A stretch of DNA of 64,000 nt from Arthrobacter sp. TPD3018 (GTDB lineage: Bacteria; Pseudomonadota; Alphaproteobacteria; Sphingomonadales; Sphingomonadaceae), in contig QDFQ01000007.1 in NCBI GenBank assembly GCA_003075315.1, positions 124,001 through 188,000 of the forward strand, written 5' to 3'. Both the position numbers and the translations under genes were made by a program. The number at the start of each line of letters is the position of its first letter. Position 1 is the first letter of the stretch. This document shows positions 17,908-26,874 of the stretch, piece by piece. The notes below the pieces were generated by a model. That model made no database searches, was not told where the DNA came from, and saw nothing but the letters and a program-made list of their open reading frames with translations.

Positions 17908-18275
17908 ACCGTGGCGGCCGCGTCCGGCGCGGTCAGCCAGTCCCAGGCGGCATCGGCGGTGTCGAAGATGCGCAGATAGGGCTGCGTCATCAACCGCTGC
18001 ACTTGCAGGCGGGTGATCGCACTGGCGGTGACGATGGCGATGCGGCTGGCGCGCGGGAAGCCGGCCAGCCGTTCGTGGATCGCCGCCGCGGCCTGCACGG
18101 GCTGGACGCTGCAGGCGCCCATGTCGATCCGAAGGCGATAGCCGCTCGTGAAGCCTTCCTTGCGGAACCGGTCCACCAGTTCCGCGGCATAGCGTTCGAC
18201 GCCGGCCAGATCGAACAGCTTCTGCCACTGGATATCCAGCAGGTTGCACTCATGCCGAAAGGAAATGGTGTACAT
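17904..18275 (-). CDS. Small SpoIIAA/STAS-like protein of unknown function
   Basis: 123 residues. The alternation LRIDMGACSVQP, then RIAIVTASAITRLQVQRL, then LRIFDTADAAWDWL near the C-terminus looks like the alpha/beta pattern of STAS/SpoIIAA-like proteins, whose final helix often contains an aromatic AxxWL motif. I make this call by pattern only. It lies 36 nt after hisF and overlaps the next small membrane protein gene by 4 nt, so the two may act together. Confidence 0.6.
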   Translation of the reverse strand: MYTISFRHECNLLDIQWQKLFDLAGVERYAAELVDRFRKEGFTSGYRLRIDMGACSVQPVQAAAAIHERLAGFPRASRIAIVTASAITRLQVQRLMTQPYLRIFDTADAAWDWLTAPDAAATV

Positions 18276-18311
18276 GGCTGACCTGCATAGCGGTCAAGCC
18301 TTGCGGAAACA

Positions 18312-19082
18312 CTAAGCGAGGATCGGCCGGCGGACCGGAATTCCCGCCTGTGCCAAGGCGTTATGCGCGTCAGCGATGCTCGCCTCGCCGAAATGGAAGA
18401 TCGAGGCGGCAAGCACGGCGCTGGCGTGGCCGTCGCGGATGCCGGCGACCAGATCGTCGAGGCCGCCGACGCCGCCCGAGGCGACGACGGGGACGCTGAC
18501 CCGGTCGGCAATGGCGCGAACCAGATCGAGGTCGTAGCCCGAACGGGTGCCGTCCTTGTCCATCGAGGTGACGAGCAGCTCGCCCGCGCCGAGATCGGCG
18601 AGGTGCAGCGCGTGCTCGATCGCGTCGATGCCGGTCGGGCGGCGGCCGCCGTGGGTGAAGACCTCCCAGCGCTCTCCGACCCGGCGCGCGTCGACCGAGG
18701 CGACGCAGCATTGGCTGCCGAAGCGTTCGGCGATGTCGGCGACGACTTCGGGGCGGGCGACTGCGGCGGAGTTGACCGCGACCTTGTCCGCACCCGCCAG
18801 GAGCAGCGCGCGGGCGTCGTCGGCGGTGCGCACGCCGCCGCCGACGGTCAGCGGCATGAAGCACACCGCGGCGGTGCGGCGTACGACGTCGAGGATCGTA
18901 CCGCGGTTTTCGTGGGAGGCGGTGATGTCGAGGAAGCAGAGCTCGTCGGCACCGGCGGCGTCATAGGCGCGCGCCTGCTCGACCGGATCGCCGGCGTCGC
19001 GCAGTTCGACGAAGTTCACGCCCTTCACGACGCGGCCGTCGGCGACGTCGAGGCAGGGGATCACGCGGGCGCGGACGGTCAT
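18312..19082 (-). CDS. hisF: Imidazole glycerol phosphate synthase, cyclase subunit
   Basis: 256 residues, a (beta/alpha)8 barrel. With HisH it turns PRFAR plus ammonia into imidazole glycerol phosphate and AICAR. The N-terminal [19 protein letters not shown] holds the catalytic Asp. [10 protein letters not shown] and the second phosphate site [12 protein letters not shown] are intact, as is the other catalytic Asp in [13 protein letters not shown]. The ATG at 19082 gives [13 protein letters not shown]. An upstream extension is not conserved. It follows hisA with a repeat-containing gap of about 170 nt. Confidence 0.96.
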   Translation of the reverse strand: MTVRARVIPCLDVADGRVVKGVNFVELRDAGDPVEQARAYDAAGADELCFLDITASHENRGTILDVVRRTAAVCFMPLTVGGGVRTADDARALLLAGADKVAVNSAAVARPEVVADIAERFGSQCCVASVDARRVGERWEVFTHGGRRPTGIDAIEHALHLADLGAGELLVTSMDKDGTRSGYDLDLVRAIADRVSVPVVASGGVGGLDDLVAGIRDGHASAVLAASIFHFGEASIADAHNALAQAGIPVRRPILA

Positions 19083-19103
19083 GCGGATGGCCTTTGATGT
19101 CCG

Positions 19104-19245
19104 CGCGAAGACGCGAAGACGCGAAGAGGTCCGGCCGCTTGGCCGCGGGTCGCTCTGCAATCGCGATCGGGAGACGGCTGGCCGCCTGCGGCGATGGAAT
19201 GACGCGGCCACGCGCGCGCCATCTTCGCGTCTTCGCGTCTTCGCG
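19104..19245. repeat. Inverted pair of short tandem repeats
   Basis: At 19104-19127 CGCGAAGA is repeated three times; at 19222-19245 TCTTCGCG is repeated three times as its exact inverse. The 94 nt between hold no gene. The pair fills most of the hisA-hisF gap. Confidence 0.75.
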
Positions 19246-19254
19246 TGACCATCA

Positions 19255-19989
19255 TCACGCCGCCCGCGCCACGGCGAGTGCGGCGGCGAGGTCGAGGCGG
19301 CCGTCGTAGAGCGCGCGGCCGGTGATGACGCCTTCGATACCGTCAGCCGCGTGGACCGCGAGCATGTGGATGTCGTCGATGCCTTTCACGCCGCCGCTGG
19401 CGATGACGGGGATCGAGACGGCGCGAGCGAGGTCGACGGTCGCGTCGACGTTGCAGCCCTTCAGCAGGCCGTCCCGGCCGACGTCGGTGAACAGGAGCGA
19501 GGCGACGCCCGCATCTTCGAACCGGCGGGCGAGGTCACGCACGCTGGTCGTCGAGACATCGGCCCAGCCCTTGGTGGCGACCATGCCGTCCTTGGCGTCG
19601 ACCGCGACGACGATGCCGCCGGGGAAGTCGCGAGCGGCCTCGCGGACGAAATCGGGATCCTCGAGCGCGGCGGTGCCGATGACGACGCGCGACACGCCGA
19701 GGTCGAACCAGCGTTCGACGCTGGCGCGGTTGCGGATGCCGCCGCCGAGCTGAACATGGCCCGGGAAGGCGGAGACGATGCCGCGCACCGCCTCGCCATT
19801 CACCGATTCGCCGGCGAAGGCGCCGTCGAGGTCGACGACGTGCAGGTGCTGCGCGCCGGCATCGGCGAACAGCAGCGCCTGTGCAGCGGGATCGTCGCCA
19901 TAGACGGTGGCGCGGTCCATATCGCCCTCGGCGAGGCGGACGACCTGGCCGCCTTTCAGGTCGATGGCGGGGAAGACGATGAGGGTCAT
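19255..19989 (-). CDS. hisA: ProFAR isomerase
   Basis: 244 residues, a (beta/alpha)8 barrel homologous to HisF. Isomerises ProFAR to PRFAR. It has [20 protein letters not shown] at the start with the catalytic Asp, VQLGGGIRN at the first phosphate site, and [14 protein letters not shown] at the second. The ATG at 19989 gives [14 protein letters not shown], the normal N-terminus. It sits between hisH and hisF, each separated from it by a repeat-rich gap. Confidence 0.96.
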   Translation of the reverse strand: MTLIVFPAIDLKGGQVVRLAEGDMDRATVYGDDPAAQALLFADAGAQHLHVVDLDGAFAGESVNGEAVRGIVSAFPGHVQLGGGIRNRASVERWFDLGVSRVVIGTAALEDPDFVREAARDFPGGIVVAVDAKDGMVATKGWADVSTTSVRDLARRFEDAGVASLLFTDVGRDGLLKGCNVDATVDLARAVSIPVIASGGVKGIDDIHMLAVHAADGIEGVITGRALYDGRLDLAAALAVARAA

Positions 19990-19993
19990 CAGA

Positions 19994-20146
19994 TCCTCCC
20001 CGGAACGGGGAGGGGGACCATGCGCAGCATGGTGGAGGGGGAGTGCGGCATAGGATGTCCCATGTAGGAAAAGCGGTCGTGCGCGGCGGCCCCCCTCCAC
20101 CACTCGGCTGACGCCGAGCGGTCCCCCTCCCCGTGCCGGGGAGGAG
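19994..20146. repeat. Long imperfect palindrome (CTCCCC-type) between hisH and hisA
   Basis: TCCTCCCCGG-ACGGGGAGGGGGACC at the left pairs with GGTCCCCCTCCCCGTGCCGGGGAGGA at the right; inner segments (GCATGGTGGAGGGGG and CCCCCCTCCACCACTCGG) also pair. This family differs from the CGTCATCCCGG repeats. It fills the hisH-hisA gap. Confidence 0.75.
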
Positions 20147-20155
20147 TGGATGGCA

Positions 20156-20761
20156 TCACGGCCGCCATGCGAGAAACCTTTCAAGCATCGCCAGCCCGTA
20201 GCGCTGGCTCTTTTCCGGGTGGAATTGCAGCCCCAGCATCGTGTCGCGGGCGATGGCGGCGGTGATCGGGCCGGCGTGGTCGCTGGTCGCGATCACGTCC
20301 TCGCCCTCGTAGGCGTAGCTGTGCAGGAAATAGGCCTCGCCCGCGGGGACCAGCGGGTGATCGCTGGTCGGCACCACGTCGTTCCAGCCCATGTGCGGGA
20401 CCTTCGCCTCCATCGTACCGGGCTCGAGCCGCCGCACGCGGCCGCGCATCCAGCCGAGACCGCGATGTTCGCCCATCTCTTCGCCGACGTCCGCCATCAG
20501 CTGCATGCCGACGCAGACGCCGAGGAAGGGCGCGCCCTCTGCGCGCACGCGGCGATCGAGCGCCTCGACCATGCCGGGCACGGCGCGCAGGGCACTGGCG
20601 CAGGCGCCGAACGCGCCGACGCCGGGCAGGACGATGCGGTCGGCCTTCGCCACCGCATCGGCGTCGGCGGTGACGATGAGGTCGGTGGCGCCGGCCGCGC
20701 GCAGGGCATTTTCGACCGAGTGGAGGTTGCCCGCGCCGTAATCGATCAGCGCGATGCTCAT
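20156..20761 (-). CDS. hisH: Imidazole glycerol phosphate synthase, glutaminase subunit
   Basis: 201 residues, a class I glutamine amidotransferase that feeds ammonia to His[14 protein letters not shown] is at the N-terminus. The nucleophile Cys lies in [15 protein letters not shown], near residue 80. The His/Glu of the triad are in LQFHPEKSQ, near residue 185. The length is typical. Its start overlaps the stop of the YciI-like gene upstream by 4 nt (ATGA). Confidence 0.96.
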   Translation of the reverse strand: MSIALIDYGAGNLHSVENALRAAGATDLIVTADADAVAKADRIVLPGVGAFGACASALRAVPGMVEALDRRVRAEGAPFLGVCVGMQLMADVGEEMGEHRGLGWMRGRVRRLEPGTMEAKVPHMGWNDVVPTSDHPLVPAGEAYFLHSYAYEGEDVIATSDHAGPITAAIARDTMLGLQFHPEKSQRYGLAMLERFLAWRP

Positions 20762-21078
20762 GACGCCAGCATATCCTCGAGCGGCAACGCCGCCATGCTG
20801 GCGGTAAAGGGCGTGATGTCGGCGGTGGCCAGGCCGCGCGCGACGAACGGGTCGAGCGACACCATCGCCTCGACTTCGGCGCGTGTGCCGATCGCGATGA
20901 CGATGCCGCCGGTGCGCGGCTGCTTGCGGCCCGAGGCGATCAGGCGCCCCTCGGCATAGCAGGCGCGCAGCCAGTCGACATGATCGCTCATCGCCGCGTC
21001 GATCGCGTCGAGGTCTGCGCCATAGGTCAGCGACACGATGCAGAGCGTCGTGCCGGGGCGGGCGAAGGGCTCGCTCAC
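20758..21078 (-). CDS. YciI-family protein
   Basis: 106 residues, ferredoxin-like fold. The pattern SDHVDWLRACYAEGRLIASGRK holds the conserved His/Asp pair and Gly-Arg of YciI-like proteins, followed by GGIVIAIG and DPFVARGLA. Functions of this family are mostly unproven. The start is GTG at 21078 with GGGGGG just upstream; in-frame upstream codons read into the spacer and are not conserved. It lies between hisB and hisH with 13-nt and minus-4-nt spacing, so it is co-transcribed with the his genes. Confidence 0.82.
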   Translation of the reverse strand: MSEPFARPGTTLCIVSLTYGADLDAIDAAMSDHVDWLRACYAEGRLIASGRKQPRTGGIVIAIGTRAEVEAMVSLDPFVARGLATADITPFTASMAALPLEDMLAS

Positions 21079-21091
21079 GAAATGCCCCCCA

Positions 21092-21679
21092 TTACAGCAC
21101 GCCCTTGGTCGACGGGATCGCGTCGCTCTTACGCGGATCGATCTCGACCGCGGTGCGCAGCGCACGGGCGAGGCCCTTGAACGCGCTCTCGACGATATGA
21201 TGGTTGTTGCTGCCGTACAAAGTCTCGACGTGCAGCGTCAGCCCGGCGGTCTGCGCGAAGCTGTGGAACCAGTGTTCGATCAGCTCGGTGTCGAGTTCGC
21301 CCAGCCGCTGCATCGTGAAGCCCGACTTCCACACCAGCCACGGCCGCCCCGAAATGTCGAGCGCGACGCGGGTCAGCGTTTCGTCCATCGGCGACAGCGC
21401 GTCGCCGTAGCGACGGATGCCGCGCTTGTCGCCCAGCGCCTTGGCGATCGCCTGGCCCAGCGCCAGCGCCGAATCCTCGACGGTGTGGTGGCCGTCGATA
21501 TGCAGGTCGCCGACGACCTTTAGGTCGATGTCGATCAGGCCGTGGCGCGAGAGCTGTTCGACCATGTGATCGAGGAAGCCGATGCCGGTCTTGATGCTGT
21601 AGACGCCGGTGCCGTCGAGGTTGACGGTGACGTCGATCCGCGTCTCGGCGGTGGAGCGGTTGATCGTGGCGGTGCGCAT
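21092..21679 (-). CDS. hisB: Imidazoleglycerol-phosphate dehydratase
   Basis: 195 residues, the stand-alone dehydratase without a phosphatase domain. It dehydrates imidazole glycerol phosphate to imidazole acetol phosphate. Both Mn-binding His-rich motifs are present: [11 protein letters not shown] with DGHHTVED, and later EHWFHSFAQ with [10 protein letters not shown]. The ATG at 21679 gives [15 protein letters not shown]. It is the first gene of the minus-strand his cluster. The promoter probably lies in the 100-nt gap shared with the divergent sspB-like gene. Confidence 0.96.
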   Translation of the reverse strand: MRTATINRSTAETRIDVTVNLDGTGVYSIKTGIGFLDHMVEQLSRHGLIDIDLKVVGDLHIDGHHTVEDSALALGQAIAKALGDKRGIRRYGDALSPMDETLTRVALDISGRPWLVWKSGFTMQRLGELDTELIEHWFHSFAQTAGLTLHVETLYGSNNHHIVESAFKGLARALRTAVEIDPRKSDAIPSTKGVL

Positions 21680-21781
21680 GGCCGTGCCCCATAGGACGGT
21701 TGAGTGCATGTCGTCACACACAAATTTGATGGGCCATCGTGGCGGCTTGACCCCGCCGCCGATCGCGCTACCCAAGGGGTC

Positions 21782-22267
21782 ATGACCGACGGCCTGCCCG
21801 ATAGCCTGATCCCGTATGACGAAATCGTCCAGGAGGCGCTGCGTGCCGTCGTCGGACGCGTGCTCGGCTCCGTCGCCGATTCGGGCGGCTTGCCGGGCGA
21901 GCATCATTTCTACATCACGTTCAAGACGCAGGCGCCGGGTGTCGATATCCCGCAACGGCTGATCGAACGCTTCCCGGACGAGATGACGATCGTCCTGCAG
22001 AACCGCTATTGGGACCTGCTGGTCGACGACCGGAAATTCTCGGTCGGCCTGTCGTTCAACCAGGTGCCCTCGAAGCTGGTTATCCCGTATTCGGCGATTA
22101 CCGGTTTCCACGATCCGGCGGTGAATTTCGAGCTGCGCTTTCAGGCGACCGAAGGCCCGGACGATGGTCCCGAACCGCATGACGAGGCGGAGAACGACGG
22201 CCCCACCGTCACGCCGGCCGAAGACGGATCGAACGTCGTCAGCGTGGATTTCAAGCGCAAGAAGTAA
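21782..22267 (+). CDS. sspB: Alphaproteobacterial SspB, ClpXP adaptor
   Basis: 161 residues. Tethers ssrA-tagged and other substrates to ClpXP for proteolysis. It begins near [17 protein letters not shown]. The substrate-binding core includes [14 protein letters not shown] and [12 protein letters not shown]. An acidic, disordered linker follows, then a basic C-terminal tail ([10 protein letters not shown]) matching the ClpX-binding end of SspB. The ATG at 21782 has AAGGGG 5 nt upstream. Divergent from hisB. Confidence 0.88.
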   Translation: MTDGLPDSLIPYDEIVQEALRAVVGRVLGSVADSGGLPGEHHFYITFKTQAPGVDIPQRLIERFPDEMTIVLQNRYWDLLVDDRKFSVGLSFNQVPSKLVIPYSAITGFHDPAVNFELRFQATEGPDDGPEPHDEAENDGPTVTPAEDGSNVVSVDFKRKK

Positions 22268-22410
22268 GGCGCTTCGCCCGGTAGTTCGGTGCGAATGCGG
22301 ACGAGGCGGGCAGGGTTGCGCGCGTCGCCGGCCGTCCCCATGTGCCGGTCTGCAAAATTATGGCCACATTTGACGACTAACTGGCGGTATTCCGGGGGCG
22401 GGAGATCGAC

Positions 22411-22473
22411 ATGACGTGTGTAGTTTCGGCAATTCTGACGACGATGCGCGCCATCGCCACGGCGGAGCTGTAA
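22411..22473 (+). CDS. Possible 20-residue leader-type peptide
   Basis: The ATG at 22411 has GGAG 6 nt upstream, an ideal ribosome site. The peptide is MTCVVSAILTTMRAIATAEL, ending in TAA 3 nt before the next tiny ORF. It lies in a gap without larger genes. No family is recognisable at this size. The signal is the ribosome site and the tandem arrangement only. Confidence 0.35.
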   Translation: MTCVVSAILTTMRAIATAEL

Positions 22474-22476
22474 GCC

Positions 22477-22575
22477 ATGCGTCCGCTGAGCTTTTATCTG
22501 TACGTGCTGGCCGGGGCGCTGATGATCATCGCGTCGGTGATCGCCCTGCCGTTCGTTCCGGCGCGGTCGCGCTGA
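22477..22575 (+). CDS. Possible 32-residue membrane peptide
   Basis: Starts at the ATG at 22477 with GGAG 9 nt upstream. It contains one clear hydrophobic helix (YVLAGALMIIASVIALPFV) and ends in the basic PARSR. It follows another tiny ORF by 3 nt. The composition fits small bitopic membrane proteins, but no homologue can be claimed from sequence alone. Confidence 0.45.
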   Translation: MRPLSFYLYVLAGALMIIASVIALPFVPARSR

Positions 22576-22650
22576 GGAGCTGACCGGGCGGTTTTCGGTA
22601 CGGGCGACCGCGGTGATGCTGGCTTCGCTCTGATAGACTTTTAGTAGAAG

Positions 22651-22733
22651 CGTCACCCCAGCGAAGGCTGGGGTCTCGTGCGGCTATCGATGCGCGCTTT
22701 GATCGGGAGATCCTAGCCTTCGCTGGGATGACG
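22651..22733. repeat. REP-like palindromic intergenic repeat
   Basis: CGTCACCCCAGCGAAGGCTG at the left, CAGCCTT-type inverse (AGCCTTCGCTGGGATGACG) at the right, around a 40-nt centre. A lone half-unit (AAGTCCGGGGTGACG) occurs about 80 nt further on. Confidence 0.75.
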
Positions 22734-22928
22734 GTTTATTCGCGTGGATGCGGCGGACCTTTTTTCAGTCCGTCTTCTCTGATGCCGTTTCTGCGGCCCG
22801 GTGGATCCCTGACCAAGTCCGGGGTGACGGCGTGATTTTGGCTGCGCTGTTGCCGTTGTCGATGTTGCGAAACAGCCTTGGCGATTGCGAGCTGTCACAG
22901 CCCTGCACCCGCCACGTCATCCAAACCG

Positions 22929-22971
22929 ATCGGGAACATCGCCGGCCGCATGAGGGCGCGATGTTCCCGAT
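22929..22971 (-). terminator. Hairpin downstream of the SWIB gene, possible terminator
   Basis: ATCGGGAACATCGC and its exact inverse GCGATGTTCCCGAT, 14-nt arms with a 15-nt loop, 16 nt past the SWIB stop. There is no strong U-tract, so it may only protect the 3' end. Confidence 0.5.
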
Positions 22972-22986
22972 TCGGGGAAGGCGGGG

Positions 22987-23247
22987 TTACGCCTTGACGT
23001 GCTGCGAGATGTACTTGTTCATCTCGAACATCGTCACCTTGTCCTTGCCGAAGACCTTCTTCAGCTTGTCGTCGGCGAGGATCTCGCGCTTGTTCTCAGG
23101 GTTCTGCAGGTTGTTGGACTTGATATATTCCCACACCTTGCTGATCACCTGGCTGCGCGGCAGCTTCTCGTTGCCGACGACCGCTCCCAGCTCGGGAGAC
23201 GGCTGCACGGGGGCGTGGATGCCGCCGGTCTTGGGTGCAGTAGCCAT
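22987..23247 (-). CDS. SWIB/MDM2-domain protein
   Basis: 86 residues, nearly all one SWIB fold: LPRSQVISKVWEYIKSNNLQ, then NKREILADDKLKKVFGKDKV and FEMNKYISQHV. In eukaryotes SWIB domains belong to chromatin remodellers. Bacterial stand-alone versions occur in chlamydiae and many alphaproteobacteria, and are thought to be small nucleoid- or DNA-associated proteins without settled function. Next to a DUF2945 gene on the same strand, with a 47-nt gap. Confidence 0.9.
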   Translation of the reverse strand: MATAPKTGGIHAPVQPSPELGAVVGNEKLPRSQVISKVWEYIKSNNLQNPENKREILADDKLKKVFGKDKVTMFEMNKYISQHVKA

Positions 23248-23294
23248 CGCATTCCTTCCTGTTTGCGCCCGGTCCAGCCCGGGGCGTTGAAACG

Positions 23295-23498
23295 TTACGC
23301 CTTTTTGAGCGCGTCCGCCTTGTGCGCTGCCTTTCCGCCGTTGTCACTCTTTACAATGAACTGCGGGTCGTCCTTCGACGCGCGGACGGTGTGGCCCTTG
23401 ATCGTCGTGTCGCTCGTCTGCTTCTTTTCGACCGTGCCATGGGCGGTGCCGCCATGGCTCTTCCAGGTCACTTCGTCGCCCTTCTTCAGGTCTGCCAT
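23295..23498 (-). CDS. DUF2945 (HVA1/TUDOR-like) small protein
   Basis: 67 residues, Lys-rich and hydrophilic. KKGDEVTWKSHGGTAHGTV and the later SKDDPQFIVKSDNGGKAAHK are the conserved pattern of DUF2945, a small beta-barrel of unknown function. The ATG at 23498 has GGAGG upstream. It is probably expressed with the SWIB gene, and the pair is often seen in sphingomonads in stress-related settings (my recollection, not shown here). Confidence 0.8.
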   Translation of the reverse strand: MADLKKGDEVTWKSHGGTAHGTVEKKQTSDTTIKGHTVRASKDDPQFIVKSDNGGKAAHKADALKKA

Positions 23499-23585
23499 GA
23501 TCGCCTCCATTGCATGGTGCGCGATCAAGCGCTTGGCGGGGCGAAGGGTTGCGCGTCGGTTGCTGATCCAGCCTAGCTGGATCAG

Positions 23586-23670
23586 GTACGGTGCCGGCCC
23601 GCTCCCCCTCCCGGCCACCCATTAGGATACCGTGTGGGCGGCCGGGAGGGGGAGCGGGCCGGCACCGTAC
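23586..23670. repeat. Perfect 31-bp inverted repeat
   Basis: The arms at 23586-23616 and 23640-23670 are exact inverses starting GTACGGTGCCGGCCCGCTCC, with a 23-nt loop. Between the TonB receptor 3' end and the DUF2945 gene, so probably a strong transcript end. Confidence 0.85.
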
Positions 23671-23692
23671 ATCCGCGTGAGCGGATCGAACG

Positions 23693-26653
23693 TCAGAACT
23701 TGAAGCCGACCGCCGCGCCGTAGCGGCGCGGTTCGATGGTGAAGATGTTGGTGTACAGGCCCGACGACTGATCGGCGACCGCCTGGCCGGTGATCGCATT
23801 GTTGTTGGTCAGGTTCTGGACGAAGGCACGCAGGTAGAAGCGGTCGTCCGGCGCATTGAGCTGCACCTGGGCATTGACGACTTCATAGCCCGGTACGCGA
23901 TCGATGTTCATGTTGAACACGCTCGCCGAGAAATTGCCGGTATAATTGAGGTCGGCACGCGGCACGAGGCTCCAGCCGCTGCCGAAGTCCATCGTATATT
24001 GCGCACCCACCGACCATTTGTACGTCGGCGCCTGCGGCAGCGTGTTGCCGTTGAGGCCTACGGGCACGCCATCGGTGACGGTTACCGGGGTCTGCGTCGC
24101 GGCCGCCTGCGCCTGCAGCACCGAGCAGATGCCGAAGGCTCCGGTCGTGCCGGTGCCGGAGATCGACGTCGGCCCCTGCAGGCCGATGCCGCGGTTCACC
24201 GCGGTGACGAAGCCGTTCGACACCGCTGCGCCGCCCGCATTGGGAATGACGACGCAGTTGGACGCGTTGGTGATATCCTTGATAATCACCGTGTCCGTTC
24301 GGCCACCCGAGGGCAGGCGCGGGTTGATCAGCGCCTTGTTGCCGGTGATTTCGGTGTGCAGGTAGCTGGCGTTCATGTTGACGACGAAGCGCGGAATCGG
24401 CGCGACGATGGCTTCGGCTTCGAGGCCGTAGATATTGGCGTCGACATTGTCGTTCACCGCGGTGCGCGCGACGATACGGCTGAGCTGTAGCCCCTTGTAC
24501 TTATAGTAGAAGCCGGTGACGTTCAGGCGCAGCGCGCCGTTCAGGAACGTGTTCTTCGACCCGATTTCGAACGCGTCGACCTGTTCTGGCGTGAAGGTAG
24601 TCGGCACCGAGAAGCTGGCCGCGACCGGCGGGTTGATGCCGCCCGACTTATAGCCGCGCGAATAGGAGGCGTAGAGCAGCTTGTTGTCGTCGATCTTGTA
24701 ATCGAAGACCGCGCGGCCAGTGAGGCGGCCAAACGACACGTTGCGGCGGGCATAATCCTGGATGCCGGGCGTCGTCGGGTCGAAATCGACCTGCGCATAG
24801 TTAAAGCCGTTCTGGATTCCCTGCGCGCCATAAGGCGTCAGCACGTTGAGCGTGAGGTTGCGCGCCTGCACGAACTTGTCGTCATGGTTGTAGCGCAGAC
24901 CCAGCGTCAGCTTGGCACGCTTGCTGAATTCGAAATAGGTTTCACCGAAAATGCCATAGGATTTCAGGCGGAAGCGCGGCGAGTCGTTGCGGTAGAAGGG
25001 CGTCGAGAGGAAGGCATTCCCGCCCACGCCCGGGATCGCCGCCGACGAGGCCGCGCCGAGGATACCCGAGGCGTAATCGAGGCCGAAGGCATTGACGAAA
25101 TAGTCGTTATTCTTGCTGAGGCTGTCGAGGTAGATACCGCCCAGCAGGAAGTTGAACATGCCGTCGAACTTGCTGTCGATGTGCGCTTCGGCCGAGAACT
25201 GGCGGTTCTGGATGCGCGACCGATCGAAGTCGAGGCTTTGCGGGAAACAGCCGATCGCATTGCCGCCGTACACGCCGACATTGTTGGGATCGGACGCCGA
25301 CTGGCAGACGCCGCCCGCCGGGCCGTTGGGGATCAGCGTCTGGCGCACGCCGTTGAGGAAGGCGAAGGGCGATCCGGCGCGGCCCAGCGCATTGAGGTTG
25401 GCGAGGCCGGCGTTGTTCGCCAGCGGCGCCTCGACCGCGAGGTTATAGTCGACGGTGCTGTCGACCGAGTTGCGCGTGTAACCGCCGGTGATGTTGAGGT
25501 TCACCGGGCCAAAATCGTGGAAGACCTTGACCATATATTGCTCTTCGTCCGCGAAATAGGTCGGACGATAGTCGAGGCGAACAGTGCGCACGTCGGCGGG
25601 GTTGACGACGCCGGCGTACGGGTCGGCACCGTACAGGCTCTGCAGCGCGAAGCGGCCGAGCGCGGGGTTGTTGACGTTGAAGAATTCGGTCGAGGTCAGC
25701 ACCGCGGCGAGCGTCGAGAGGCCGTTGGTCGTCTCGTAGCTCTTGGTATCGGGCAGACAGCCCAACACGCCGGTCGGATCGCGATGGCACAGCTGCTTCT
25801 GGATGCGGCTGCGATTGTCCTTTTCGCGGAAATAATAGCCCATCAGGTCGATGCGCGTGTCGGACGACGGCTCCCACGACAGCGTGCCGCGGATCGCATA
25901 CAGATCGCGATCGTCGATGCGGCTGTTGTCATAGGTGTTGAAGGTATAGCCGTCGCGCTTCAGATACGTGCCGGCGACGCGGATACCGAGCGTGTCGGTG
26001 ATCGGCAGATTGAACATCGCCTTCGCGCGCTTCGAATCGTAATTGCCATATTCGAATTCGCCCGCGGCATGGACGCTGCTGAGATCGGGCTTGGCGGTGA
26101 TGAAGTTGACGACGCCCGACGTGGCGTTGCGGCCGAACAGCGTGCCCTGTGGCCCGCGCAGCACTTCGACGCGTTCGAGGTCGAAGAATTCGCTTTCGAA
26201 CAGGCGCGTGGTGGCGAGCGGCATGTCGTTGACGTGGATCGCAGTCGCCTGATCGCAGGTCACCCCGACGCACAGATCGCCGATGCCGCGGATGGTGAAG
26301 CTGGAGGTGGTGAAGCCCGTCTTGGTGAAGGTGATGCTGGGCAGCGACTGTTGCAGCGCGATCGGGTTGACGATCTGCTGCTTTTCGATGTTGTCAGCGG
26401 AGAAGGCGCTGACCGCGATCGGCACGTCCTGCAACCGCTGCGACTGGCGCTGCGCGGTGACGACGATGTCCTGGATGCCCGTATCGGCGGACGCGGCATT
26501 GGGATCGATGCTCTGCGCCGAGGTCGCTTCCTGTCCGGGCCCATTGGTGGGTGCCGTATTCTGCGCGGACGTGGTAGCGCCCGTCTGTGCGGCGGCGGGC
26601 ATGGCGGCCGTCATGGCGAGGGCGGATGCGGCAAGCAGTTCGAATTTCTTCAT
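23693..26653 (-). CDS. TonB-dependent receptor
   Basis: 986-residue outer membrane receptor. A Sec signal peptide (AMTAAMPAAAQ) is followed by a low-complexity linker, the TonB-box-like IQDIVVTAQRQ, and the plug domain with VPIAVSAFSADN and RGPQGTLFGRNATSGVV. A long beta-barrel ends in the aromatic C-terminal strand YGAAVGFKF. It is of the large class common in sphingomonads for importing plant or aromatic compounds and siderophores. The ligand is not evident. No sigma/anti-sigma genes or dedicated enzymes lie beside it. Divergent from folE, with a 221-nt shared gap. Confidence 0.93.
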   Translation of the reverse strand: MKKFELLAASALAMTAAMPAAAQTGATTSAQNTAPTNGPGQEATSAQSIDPNAASADTGIQDIVVTAQRQSQRLQDVPIAVSAFSADNIEKQQIVNPIALQQSLPSITFTKTGFTTSSFTIRGIGDLCVGVTCDQATAIHVNDMPLATTRLFESEFFDLERVEVLRGPQGTLFGRNATSGVVNFITAKPDLSSVHAAGEFEYGNYDSKRAKAMFNLPITDTLGIRVAGTYLKRDGYTFNTYDNSRIDDRDLYAIRGTLSWEPSSDTRIDLMGYYFREKDNRSRIQKQLCHRDPTGVLGCLPDTKSYETTNGLSTLAAVLTSTEFFNVNNPALGRFALQSLYGADPYAGVVNPADVRTVRLDYRPTYFADEEQYMVKVFHDFGPVNLNITGGYTRNSVDSTVDYNLAVEAPLANNAGLANLNALGRAGSPFAFLNGVRQTLIPNGPAGGVCQSASDPNNVGVYGGNAIGCFPQSLDFDRSRIQNRQFSAEAHIDSKFDGMFNFLLGGIYLDSLSKNNDYFVNAFGLDYASGILGAASSAAIPGVGGNAFLSTPFYRNDSPRFRLKSYGIFGETYFEFSKRAKLTLGLRYNHDDKFVQARNLTLNVLTPYGAQGIQNGFNYAQVDFDPTTPGIQDYARRNVSFGRLTGRAVFDYKIDDNKLLYASYSRGYKSGGINPPVAASFSVPTTFTPEQVDAFEIGSKNTFLNGALRLNVTGFYYKYKGLQLSRIVARTAVNDNVDANIYGLEAEAIVAPIPRFVVNMNASYLHTEITGNKALINPRLPSGGRTDTVIIKDITNASNCVVIPNAGGAAVSNGFVTAVNRGIGLQGPTSISGTGTTGAFGICSVLQAQAAATQTPVTVTDGVPVGLNGNTLPQAPTYKWSVGAQYTMDFGSGWSLVPRADLNYTGNFSASVFNMNIDRVPGYEVVNAQVQLNAPDDRFYLRAFVQNLTNNNAITGQAVADQSSGLYTNIFTIEPRRYGAAVGFKF

Positions 26654-26874
26654 GATGGCCTCGTCTCCCTGTCGCCATCCGGTCTTGCGCCGGTAGAGCG
26701 GTTTCCAGTCTGCGGTATGGTGGAGTTAGCGTCGGAATTTCGTCGTCGTCAAACGTTTTGTACAGTGGGAAACTGCCGTATGCGAGGCCGCGGCGATCAC
26801 CACGATAAGTTGCGAAATTGAACGTAAGGTTTGCTGCACCGCAGCGATGAGCCAGTTGGCCGAAAGGGTATGGA

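Noticed and set aside
19104..19245. Possible CRISPR array
   Set aside because: Units are 8 nt in tandem with no spacers of regular size, and no cas genes lie nearby.
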